Assembly: GCA_021234155.1 (NCBI GenBank)
Contig: JAJEKV010000058.1
Span: forward strand, 3,668,600 to 3,732,599
Length of the DNA: 64,000 nucleotides
Reading direction: 5' to 3'
From: Isoetes taiwanensis
Taxonomy: Eukaryota; Streptophyta; Lycopodiopsida; Isoetales; Isoetaceae
A model generated the notes under the pieces. It was not told the origin of the DNA, ran no database searches, and was given only the letters and a program-made list of their open reading frames with translations. Numbering within the stretch: position 1 is the first letter of the stretch; each line of letters starts with the position of its first letter. Below are positions 22,400-32,399 of this stretch, piece after piece. A program made the translations under genes and the position numbers.

Positions 22400-25300
22400 T
22401 TTTTCCCGTATTTATAGTGCATCTACTCCATATTTAAATTAGAGGCGTGCCTTTAGTAAACCCACGTTGTGGAGGCAACAACTCCACCGGAGCAAGCTCT
22501 CTCGCCATAGCCGCCGGAGTAAGCAGTCTTGCCATAGCCACGGGAGTCGACCTCTCTCTGCCATAGATGACCGGATAACTGTTAACTATATGTAAAGCTA
22601 GTATCCCCTAGGAATAAACCGACCGAAAGCAAGTCCGGCCAACTTGTTATGATAACATCAACTCACTTGGTGGGACTAATTCCAGAATTTAATTAACAAC
22701 GACAGGGCAACTCTCTAGAATAGCAGCATGTGTTATATCCTTGGATATTCTTTAGACGACGGTAATAATGTCCAGTTATCGGCGTTCCACGACTTATAAC
22801 TTTAATTATTTTTTTTCCTTTGGTAGATGCCTTGATAACAAAATTTCTTCGGGCCTTGCCATCATTCAATCTATACTACATTCATATGCTTTATCTTAGA
22901 CCTTATTCGACGTTATATACGTAATATGTTATAGACATAATTATAATTAACGTTGTCCCTCTCTACTGTCTAAACCTTGACTCAACTCAATTCCCAGAGA
23001 AAGGATCTCTTTTCGCCCAACCAACTAGGGACTGCCATGCAGCACCCCTCTAAACCATGGGTAGCTTTAATCCTACCACCCTTCACTACTTCTTCTCAAT
23101 GGTCGTGTTCTTTTTGTGGACCATTTTCCCAGACCACGATAAAAACTCTGTAATACGTAGTGAACGCTTGTGTTAGAACCCCCACAACAATGTCACCCCT
23201 TATTCCCATCAATCCCAGGTACAAACTTCAGTATTCTTTTGTGCCAAGCTTCACCGCATATACAGCTGTAATTAATTATCTGCGCTACACGCCTCTCAGG
23301 GTGACAGCGGTCTACCCTCCCTACCTATCTATCTATTTATTAAAAAGGTCCTTGATGAATTCAATTCACCATGTCGTCCTAGGACATGCCAGTCTTCTTC
23401 CCTAAGCCATGCATCAAATCTTTAAATAACCTTTTTAGTTCTTACTGCCTTTCAAACCGGAAATCTATCTTTGCATGTTAGCAAAGACCACCCTTTATGT
23501 TAGGAAATAACCTTTCTATCCAGATTGCTAAATATCATTAATAAGGGTCCTTCATTCCTTCTCTTCCTCAATACGGTTTCTACGTCTATGGCCGATTTTC
23601 AGTCGTCCGGCTTTTATGCCTAGCACAACGTATCCAATTCACCCTTTTGTTGTGACCTTTATTCAAGAGAGTCACCAATCCAATTACTCCTTTACGATCC
23701 GTTAACCGCCTTGTAGCTTCTAAGCCGCTATTATATGCTCCTTACATTTGTCAACCCACCTATCATTGGGGTTATGATTCAACATTGTCCTACATCCTGG
23801 AAACGTTAGTCATTACATTTCTCTGTCATGATGCTATAACGTTGTTCTGGCATTCCAAATAACTTGGCATCCTCATTTAAGCCATAGTCATGGCCTAAGA
23901 GCGGGTGAGCCTTTGTAAGTTACCTGGAGTCATCAAGGTGCTTGCCTTGTATTTTGTGAGCCTTTCTACAATTACCACGTTTAATATAACTTGGGGCTTG
24001 TATCAATGTTCGAGTCCTCGTATATGTTAACTTGCACCCCCATGTAACCCATGGCGTCACCTCTGCCTGATCCAGGTATGGATCATATGGGAAAGCTAGT
24101 CTTAGGTGTCTATGCAAAACACATTCGAACATTTAGCAGGTAATTGCTATTCGCTACTTATCCTGGAATTGTACTATTGTACTACTCAACCCCACTACCT
24201 TAAGCTTTATTCTATTGGCCGTTGATATTTATTTCAAGTGCCAACTACCACATCATACCCTAGCATGCAACGGATTGACGGTCCTTTGCACATTTCGAAC
24301 GTATCTCCAAACCCTTCATCAGTAACTTTAGGATACGCTCGTCTTTCTCTCCTTGTGTCGCCACCTAGATTACCTCCCTAAGATGTTTATCGTATGTGTA
24401 CATGGTATGTACATAATAAACATATCTCCACATCCCACAATGCTAGAGCTCTGCTCTAACTTAGCTAAACTATAACCGTGGTAGTTTTTCAAACAAACCC
24501 ATTGCCTATGTACCTTTATGATGTGGCTTCGCCACCTATTTCCCAAATGGACAGGGGCCGACTTTATGTTGGACTTGTATATGCTGCCTATAATTTGATA
24601 GGGTCTCTACTTATTTCAACCATTCCTTTAGTGCCTGATGGTACTTTAACCTCGTACATAACCTATGGTTTCCCCCACGGGATTATGCCATAATTTCGCA
24701 GGCTATTACCTCACATGCAGAGCTTTTCTAAAGGCTTCTTTCACTAAGGATCCTTTGTGTCCACCATATTACCCATGCTTAGTTACAATTAACCTATTTT
24801 TCTTAAGTTATCATGTGGACTTGACTTTTGATCGACTTCAAATGTTTGTGTCTTTGGCTCCCTCATAATGAAGTCGAGGCACTAAAACCTCCTGGTCTTC
24901 TAATAGGCAAACTCGATGTTTCAATCTTCGTTAGTAACCGCCATATGGTTATCCAATTCCTTACCCTCTTAAGCGTTTCAAATTCAAAATATCTAAAGGG
25001 TCTATGCCTCAAGGCAACGGATCCTCTACCTTCTACTTCAGTACCTATAATTGTTCCCCGCGAGTAGGGTAACTCTTAGGATATATGGACTACTGGTCTA
25101 TATAATCTCACTCCTTGTAATCTATACACATCGTCTTGATTTTTTTTTACCGGGACTTAGAGTTCCTATGTATTGGCCCTTCTCGGTTACCCCTAAAGAC
25201 ATAATCGCCAAAGTCATCATACTCCTTCTTTTCTTCCATCAGGGGGACGCGATATTTTTATACATCTTTTCATTTCCAAAACCAAATAAATGCTCTCAGC

Positions 25301-27290
25301 TTATAACAATTAAGTAATTCATTGGTGTCTAGAACCTTTGAGTAGCTAAGCTCTCATTGTCGTTTATTCCAACACCGTTCCAACCATCCTCGGGATGTTT
25401 TTGAATGTAACATCGCCGTATATGCTAGACTTACTCTAGCCATTCTTACTAATTTAAACTTTTCTCATCGTCCTTAGTACGACGTATCTAAGATAGTCAA
25501 CTCCAACCATTGGGATAACTTGAATGCTTATCTCTGGTAAATCATACCTAACCCAATATCTTCGTATATAAGCATATCATTACGCTCATTCTTTAAACCT
25601 TGTCAAGTAATATTTCCCCGCCTTGTACGAATATTCTACTATCTTTTAATATGATATACATCTGAATATCACAATTGACATCCTCGATATGATCACCACT
25701 ATAGTATTTGATACTACTCAATCCTTCCTACATCCAAGACCGCTACGTTGTTATTATATGATATAGTAACATGTGTGCACCAACCCTAAGTCTAGACTCC
25801 TATGTAACTTGTTGACATAGGCATCTAGCTATATTCAGACTTGCGGCCAACTTAATTCCCCAACTTGGTTATCTAGTACCATACACATGTTGTGGTTTCG
25901 ACACCACTAACCTTACTTGCCTTCCTAATGTATCATTAGTTGAAGGTCAACTTTCCTTCATAGTCTGGCTTCACCAAAGATCCAACATACCTTGCAGCTT
26001 TTCGATGGTTGCGCCTGTTCCTACCAATTGTCGTCTTCTCTTGACCTTATGTGGAAACTACGTTCCACACTATTCTCCAGTCTGTTATACGGCATCTCGA
26101 TGCTCCCAGCAGACATCACATATGTCCATTTCTTTAATTTATACCATGCATAATGGTCATGCATTTCACCAACGTCATTAAGCATATCTACGAGGCTACG
26201 TGGTCTTCTTAGTCGTCTATAATCTTGCGTCCTTATTTCACGCCTCAGGAACATCAATCTCTTTACCAAACACAATATATGTGTAATTTTATAATCCATA
26301 GTTTATGGATCAACATCTTCATACGACATTATTCTCTACCATTCCGCGAATCATACCTCAACTCAAGTAGGTCGACATTCTATACCTTCACCACCATTGT
26401 CGAAACCTACACTTCTAAAGTGATCTCCCTTTCATGAGCTGGGTATTTATAATCCAGTTTTCCACCTTACTATAGTACCTCTTTAACGTGGTCTACGGTA
26501 GATAATCATAAACCACTTCTCCATCAGATATATGGTGCTATATCCAGTCTCCTTCTACGTTGAATGGCAACACATATGCCGCATGGTAAATTCAAGTGTT
26601 TCAATCGCATAATAACCCTCGTCATATCAATTTTTCTCTAGTATCCATCCAAAATAAGGACACCTTACCACTCCTTATTCCCATCATTCAGCACTTCTAC
26701 TTCAAGTAAGAGCCCAGGACCTGCTTAACCACCATTATATAATAGCCTCAAGAAGCACCAGGCATGCTTTCTATGCTTCCGTCGTACCTGTGCCATGTCA
26801 ATGTACGAATGTCTACATATCTAATAAACGTATAGATATAACTAAGGGATTAATATGGGTGGCCATGTGAGGTAAAGCTCATTTTAGTATTAGTTCGCCT
26901 CGAAATTACGTTGGCCAATTAACCTAAGGAATCATCTATTATTCTATTTTGCAGCATTATCAGATACAAGCCTTAGATCCATCATTTTAGATTTAGCGCC
27001 ACAAAGGTTTTACCCATGGTTACTTAAAGCCAACAATATAGCAATTGGAATTTTACACCTTAGAACTTTATTTGAAATTAAACCAACATTTAAATCAACA
27101 ATGTAGTCTCACTTTCTAAGGGTCTTTAACCCTCGCATATTAGGGTCTGGCTATCAGTTACAGCTAAGTGTAAACTATGGATCGAGAGTGTGAGTGTGGA
27201 AACATTAAAGATACTCAAAAGGGGAAAGCTATTTAAACACATAGTCAAATATAATAGAAGGATATAATTATGTATGTCTTACACAAACTC
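22400..27290. other. Interior of the younger LTR element, no recognisable gene
   Basis: This 4.9 kb AT-rich stretch should hold gag and pol if the element were complete. Frames reach only 92 codons and I recognise no zinc knuckle, protease, polymerase or integrase motif on either strand. It could be foreign sequence captured by the element, nested unknown insertions, or an extremely decayed polyprotein. Confidence 0.5.
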
Positions 27291-28857
27291 CTAAGGGAAT
27301 AACGAGACTTCGAGAGTTTCCGGCATCACGATTGAGGCGCCGAAAACGGGCCGGCGATGGCGTCCAAGATCTTGGCCGATTCGTAGGAGACGGTTCTGGC
27401 CGTCTCTGTTGCTTGGAGAGTCGTCTCTTTTGCAAGATGCTGGAGGGCCAATAGGGATCTGCGCATCAGATAACAGGGCTGCGTTTCTATGCAGCTGGGT
27501 TTTCCAATCTTTTGTTCCCTTTTGAGCTACTAACCAGGAAAACCTTTCTTCCTTATCTTTCAGCTTCTAATGATCCAGGGGCTTCTGTGTTGCTTGGCAA
27601 GGATGGCATACCTGGTTTTCTGCTGCATATTTCAGCATTTTCCACAAGATTTCCGGTCAGGGGAGCTGTGCCTCAGGTTAGTGGTCAAGTTTATGGGGAG
27701 GAGCTCTATTAGATATATCTTTTCTTGGTTACTTCTGGTATGCCGGCTGGGAGAAGGTCATACAGGTTTCAGGAAAACAATGCAAACAGAGCTATAGTAT
27801 TCATTGCCTAAAGAAGAAGGAGAGCACTGCTAGTACAGAAATCTTTGCTTGAAAATTTTTCGGAAGGGATCTTTAAGGCTAGGCAAAAGGCAGGCTGGAA
27901 AGATCTGATGCTCTTCTATAGTACTATGGTAAGGAAGAAGAAGACGCTGCTTTCATTACTAGTACTAGACTGTAGATGTTCTTTGAGCAGATGCTAGGAG
28001 TTGGCAAGAATAAGAGCTATTGAGTGGAGCAACTCCTCATAATCCGTCTGCAATTATTTAAAAGATTTTGTGGTAGTTTGTTTAACATGTAGCAGGGCCT
28101 GCGCTCCCCTTTCCCAGCAAGGGGTGGCTTGTGTACTGATAGCCATGACGCACGGGGCAGATTGAGAGCCATGGGCTTCTAGTGGGCGGGAGACCCTAGA
28201 AATGTTTCACTCTTGGTTTTGCAGGAAGACAAGGCCTGCATAGCTAGATGCAGATGGGCTTAGCATGATTAGGGATTCTAGCGGTGGTGCCCCTGGCCGG
28301 GTCTCCGCTTGGTGAGAAGAAGGTTGAGTCTTTGCGCACACCGGGGCACTCCCTATAGTATTGCTACATCATCTGACTTGGCCATCACTACATTCGGGGG
28401 GAGGAGCGTACAGAGGATCCTTAATTCTTGCTTGGTGGCAGATCAGTGCACTTGGCTGTCTCGTTCCTTATGGCTCTCTAACTCAAGTCTGGTTTCTTCT
28501 GTTTATCTTAGGGCCAAACTTTTTGAAGCTGTGATGCAAGTGGGGCCTGAGGGGAAAGACAAGAGTCTGTGCTCCCATAGTATCTCAATCTGGAGAAGAG
28601 GCGGGTAGCTCTTGTCCGATGGGCGGCCCTTGTTGCATCACTAGAGTCTAGGAACTTAGTCCTCTTCTCCTGTAGTATCCTATGGAGAAGAAGTTGAGAG
28701 GGGTTCTAAGAGTACTAGGCTCAGAGTATGGACTGCTATTCATGGATTAGAGAAGTGGTAGCAGTTCCATACTCAACTGTATGTATATAAATGTTTTATC
28801 ATTCGAATATAATATAGACTCTTGCCTTCAAAAAAAAAAAAAAAAAAAAAAAAAAAA
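27290..28857 (+). mobile_element. Poly-A-tailed retroposon, probably LINE-related
   Basis: The segment is richer in G+C than its surroundings and ends in a run of 28 A residues (28,830-28,857), the mark of a retroposed RNA. Its last 100 bp have an AT-rich layout like the 3' end of the LINE ending near 9.75 kb. Frames of 66, 75 and 99 codons (27.5-27.8 and 28.3-28.6 kb) are open but unrecognised. The left border is judged only from the change in composition, and no flanking duplication was found. It sits inside the younger LTR element, so it arrived later. The long pure A-run also suggests youth. Confidence 0.55.
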
Positions 28858-29055
28858 GATAATATTATAACAAGGTTATGAATAATAAATGAAGAACGTC
28901 TGTCTGTAATTAATATTAAAGTATATAGGTCAAAATGGCACATACAGTACAATATATAATTCTATTAAAGGGTAACTATAAATGTCAGGGGCATCTAAAC
29001 ACTCACGATAGCAATATATGAGTTGTTAAAATTGTAACAAAATAGGAAAACAAAA

Positions 29056-29128
29056 TTTAGATGCAAAATTACATTAGATGCAAAATTAGATGCAAAATTA
29101 CATTAGATGCAAAATTAGATGCAAAATC
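29056..29128. repeat. Minisatellite of TTAGATGCAAAAT units
   Basis: TTAGATGCAAAATTACA and TTAGATGCAAAAT alternate over about 73 bp, giving five copies of the GATGCAAAAT core. No spacer or repeat structure of a CRISPR kind is present. Confidence 0.9.
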
Positions 29129-29552
29129 ACTTGCAAAGTGAAGGGAGAATATAATAGATATATACACAGAAGTTAATATGATTAGAATGACTTTCTACTA
29201 AACAGTGCGAGGTTAATAACTCTGTATTATAATATAACAACAAATAGAAGTTCTTTATATCTATACATGTCTTTAATATATAATCACTTACCTGTATGTA
29301 TAGAAAGAATGATTTCTAAAATAGATAGACTGTGAACTCGTCACCACGAATGAAACAGTGAGACTTCCACAAACCTTGACTCTTCACTTTTGACAGTCCT
29401 AAGCGATGATCATTTCTGATCTATACCTCTACCTCTTATATTCCAGAGTTATAAATTGCAGATTCCAAGTCATTTCAAACTTAATCACTTTGAACATGAC
29501 AACGTCTGTGTGACTTATAATCTCACGCTATCTCTTTAAGGAGGATAAAAAA

Positions 29553-29594
29553 TCATTCTCATTCTCATTCTCATTCTCATTCTCATTCTCATTA
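29553..29594. repeat. Hexanucleotide microsatellite (ATTCTC)7
   Basis: Seven near-perfect copies of ATTCTC lie about 95 bp before the 3' LTR, within what would be the end of the element's internal region. Confidence 0.95.
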
Positions 29595-29676
29595 AAGGAG
29601 GGGAGACTTCCTTCCAATGTATGATGTGTTGCCCTGCAACAAGAGTAGTCTTGATGCTGAGGACAACATCATTTTT

Positions 29677-29689
29677 AAGGTGGGGAGAA
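29677..29689 (+). promoter_or_regulatory. Polypurine tract of the younger element
   Basis: AAGGTGGGGAGAA, twelve purines in thirteen bases, lies immediately before the TGTGACG start of the 3' LTR. In LTR retrotransposons this tract resists RNase H and primes plus-strand cDNA. Its position fixes the left end of the 3' LTR. Confidence 0.9.
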
Positions 29690-31238
29690 TGTGACGTTCC
29701 ACATATTTATACGTATATTTAAGTATAAATACATGACACGTCACTATGAATAATTAATGGCACATTAATTATTCATAAGCTAAGGTTAGCTATGTTAATA
29801 ATTAAATTATAAAGGTGGAAACCTAACCCGAAACCCTAATTCGAATTTAGTGCTTATCCTAATATTAAAAAGGGCTAAAATACCAAATTAGCTAATTAGT
29901 GACATGCCACCTGGCCCAAATCGATTGGGCAAGGCAGGGTTTCCATTTTGGACACCCAAATTAGGGCTTTTGTGCCCCAATTCGAATTAGGAGCAATTGG
30001 AGATGGAGGAGGAGAAGCAGCCGCCAGGCACCCTTCAGTTAGTCGAGACGGAGCGGCCCAAGACTGATTTGACGGTTAGTCAGTAGGTTACCTTGTTAAT
30101 TTATAGCATAGCGCCTCTCTCGGGTGTGCTCTCTCTCTCTGTTTTCTCTGTGGTTTACCTGTTAGGCTAACCCTTGATTGATATGGTGAGTATTCTTATC
30201 TCTAGTCTCTGTATGTGCTTTGGTTGATGGTTTAGTAGTTCTTTGCTTAGTTAGCACTCCGGAGATGGGGGGGGGATTGGGGGTAGAGACCTCTGAGCCC
30301 ATGTATTGTAGTATGCTCCTAGATAGAGCCCTGTATTATTCCCATTAGTTGCGGCCTGTGCACAAGAGACCACCGAGTCGTGGATGCTATGGAATTGCTT
30401 AGCACCAGAGAAGGGACGCAGTGGTGAAGTGGGGGTGGGGTCTTGCACGAACATACAAGGCTCCTGGGACTCCTACAGTGGGCTAGGCCTGATAGCCGGT
30501 CACGTAGAGGGCCGGGTATGGGTCTGACACTCCCTGGGTTCAGAGGTGTGACCCATATGGGGCACCCTGTACTTTGTGTATATTTAGGGGAGTAAGTCGG
30601 GTACGGATGCGGGGGTCGCTGATGCGGCACGTATTCTCTAGCTCACCCATGGAACCACTGTGATCCTGGAAGGGGACGCTTCCCCGACCTGCCTCATCGG
30701 ACAGGTCTTTATGAAACCTGGAGTAGGCTTGAAGGGTGATACCTTGAGTCTGCGTCTCCGGAAGGCTATAGTGATGCCATAGCATGATTCGACTCATCTG
30801 CAAAGTGTGCACAGGAGGGGCGGATGGAGTGGACAACCCTAGCCGATGTTCTATGCCAGCCAACGCCATGCCAAGATTCGGTCTGCTGATCTCTTGAGAC
30901 CTAGCCGTCAGTCGATCCTCACTGGAGTCTAAACCGGGGTAGAACTGGGGTTTGGGGTGTTTTCCTTAGGATTAGATGCATATTCTTTGCCTTTAGTACT
31001 TGGATGGATGTGCCACCCTTCGTGGTGGTTATTTATATATGATTTATGCTGTGTGCTAACATGTAGTCCCATTGAAGGCGTGGGCCGAATGACACCTCCG
31101 TGTCCTTCACCCGGGCATCTCTCTACGGATGGTCCGAGTTAGACGGAGGGCCCTGCTCATGGTGAGCTGATTGCCATGGGAGGGGGAAGCCCTTTATGTA
31201 TACGTCGGGAGCGCCGTATATATTCAGGGAGCGTCACA
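29690..31238 (+). repeat. 3' LTR of the younger element (1,549 bp)
   Basis: It starts TGTGACGTTCCACATATTTA and ends CGTCACA. It matches the 5' LTR but contains an extra block of about 285 bp (about 30,358-30,645) and lacks about 21 bp near 31,062. The right flank, starting CACATGG, continues the older element's integrase. Confidence 0.9.
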
Positions 31239-31930
31239 CACATGGCCTGGTTCAGCCTTTACCAGTTCCAGCCGGTCCTTGGAAGAGTATTTCGTGGATT
31301 TTATTGTCGACAACCATCCTCCCAGGGCCACGACGCCATCCTTGTTGTTGTTGATCATTTTTCCAATATGGCACATTTCATTCCTTGCAGCACTTCTATC
31401 TTCAGTGAAGCCACATCGGTTCTCTTGCTTCGAGAGGTGGTTCGACTCCTGGCTTACCAGATAACATTGTCAGTGACCGCGGCCCTCAGTTTGTTGCCAG
31501 CCTTTGGAAGCGTCTATTGCAACTCTTGCATGTGAAACGTTCGCTCTCTTCCGGACATCACCCAGAGACCAATGGGCAGGTGGAGCGCACTAATCAAACA
31601 CTTGAGTAGTATTTGCGATGCTTCATCAATTATTAGCAGGATGACTGGGTTGATTGGCTACCGCTGGCAGAATTTGCTTACAATAATTATGTGCATGCCT
31701 CCATAGGCCAGACTCCGTTCTTTATTAATTTGGCATGCATCCCCGGTGGTCTTTCACTGCTCTTAGATATGACTCAGTCAATCCCAGTGCCGAGAACAGG
31801 CTCGAGAAGCTCCGCATGCTCAAGGATGATCTTCAGCACCATCTCCTCCAGGCCCAAGCACGTTATCATTATCATGCAGATCAGCACCGTCAGGACGCTC
31901 CACAATTTTGCAGTTGGTGATCTTGTTTGG
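31239..31930 (+). pseudogene. Integrase core and C-terminus of the older Ty3 element (right part)
   Basis: After the insertion the frame reads HGLVQPLPVPAGPWKSIS, then VDFIVD in a shifted frame with the first catalytic aspartate, and VVVDHFSNMAHFIPC at about 31,350. [19 protein letters not shown] near 31,471 carries the second aspartate, and [20 protein letters not shown] at 31,557-31,616 carries the catalytic glutamate. DDWVDWLPLAEFAYNN, HASIGQTPFF and finally FAVGDLVWLL at about 31,905 complete the order. The D-D-E residues are therefore visible although two or more frameshifts and a stop break the gene. An intact protein would insert cDNA into the genome. Similarity ends near 31,930, so no chromodomain was found. 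Confidence 0.9.
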
Positions 31931-31949
31931 CTCTTGCGTTTGGTTCCTG

Positions 31950-32380
31950 GCAGAAGGCAGAGCCAGCCACAAGGAATCTTATTACCTCCAGGTCAAGGCT
32001 ATGCGTACAGTGGTGATTCCAACTGGAATGGTGCTCCGTTGGTTGACTAAGATGTTGGGACAACAGCTTTCAATGCATTCTATAATCTAACAATGGCATT
32101 AATCATTCCTGGAGGAGAAATAGTCATGCAACTTGGGCCCCGTATAATTTGGAATCGCAATGGTGCCCCTGGCCTCAACCTTAATAATCAACCTGTTCTA
32201 TCTGAGCCTGCAACTGATGTTTATCGCTTAGACATACCCCACAATCAGCTTCAAGACCTTGAAATGGACCCATTAATGGGGTTATGCAGTGTCCCTTTCC
32301 TGGTTTTTCTCAAGGTTTTGGGCAAGAAAGTCCAAATGAACTTCATGTGAATCCATTTTGTCCATGAAGGTGAGAATCAG
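31950..32380 (+). pseudogene. Open, exon-like stretch of unknown origin after the integrase
   Basis: Past the end of integrase similarity a frame from 32,093 to 32,350 reads smoothly through MALIIPGGEIVMQLGPRIIW and VYRLDIPHNQLQDLEMDPLM. An earlier piece reads SGDSNWNGAP and, after a frame change, GTTAFNAFYNLT. Residue usage looks protein-like and I see no low complexity, but I do not recognise the family. It may be a captured host gene piece, or whatever sequence the older Ty3 element was truncated against. A frameshift near 32,300 would prolong the reading to about 32,360. Confidence 0.3.
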
Positions 32381-32399
32381 AAGCATGGTTTGCCCAATA

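Larger units (their letters stand above)
20409..31238 (+). mobile_element. Younger LTR retrotransposon inserted in the older Ty3 integrase
   Basis: The element is bounded by two related LTRs (20,409-21,690 and 29,690-31,238). It has a primer-binding site right after the first and a polypurine tract right before the second, and it is flanked by TACAT/CACAT. The LTRs begin TGTGACG and the 3' one ends CGTCACA, a 7 bp inverted end. The sequence just before the polypurine tract resembles the 3' end of a plant Ty3 polyprotein gene (GAGGACAACATC followed by the purine tract), which supports a Ty3 type and plus orientation. Apart from this no polyprotein is legible. The interior is AT-rich unknown sequence plus a poly-A retroposon, so the element is either a non-autonomous derivative or heavily eroded. 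Confidence 0.85.

Noticed and set aside
29056-29594. Short regular repeats considered as a CRISPR-like array
   Set aside because: The units abut without unique spacers and the genome is a plant's.
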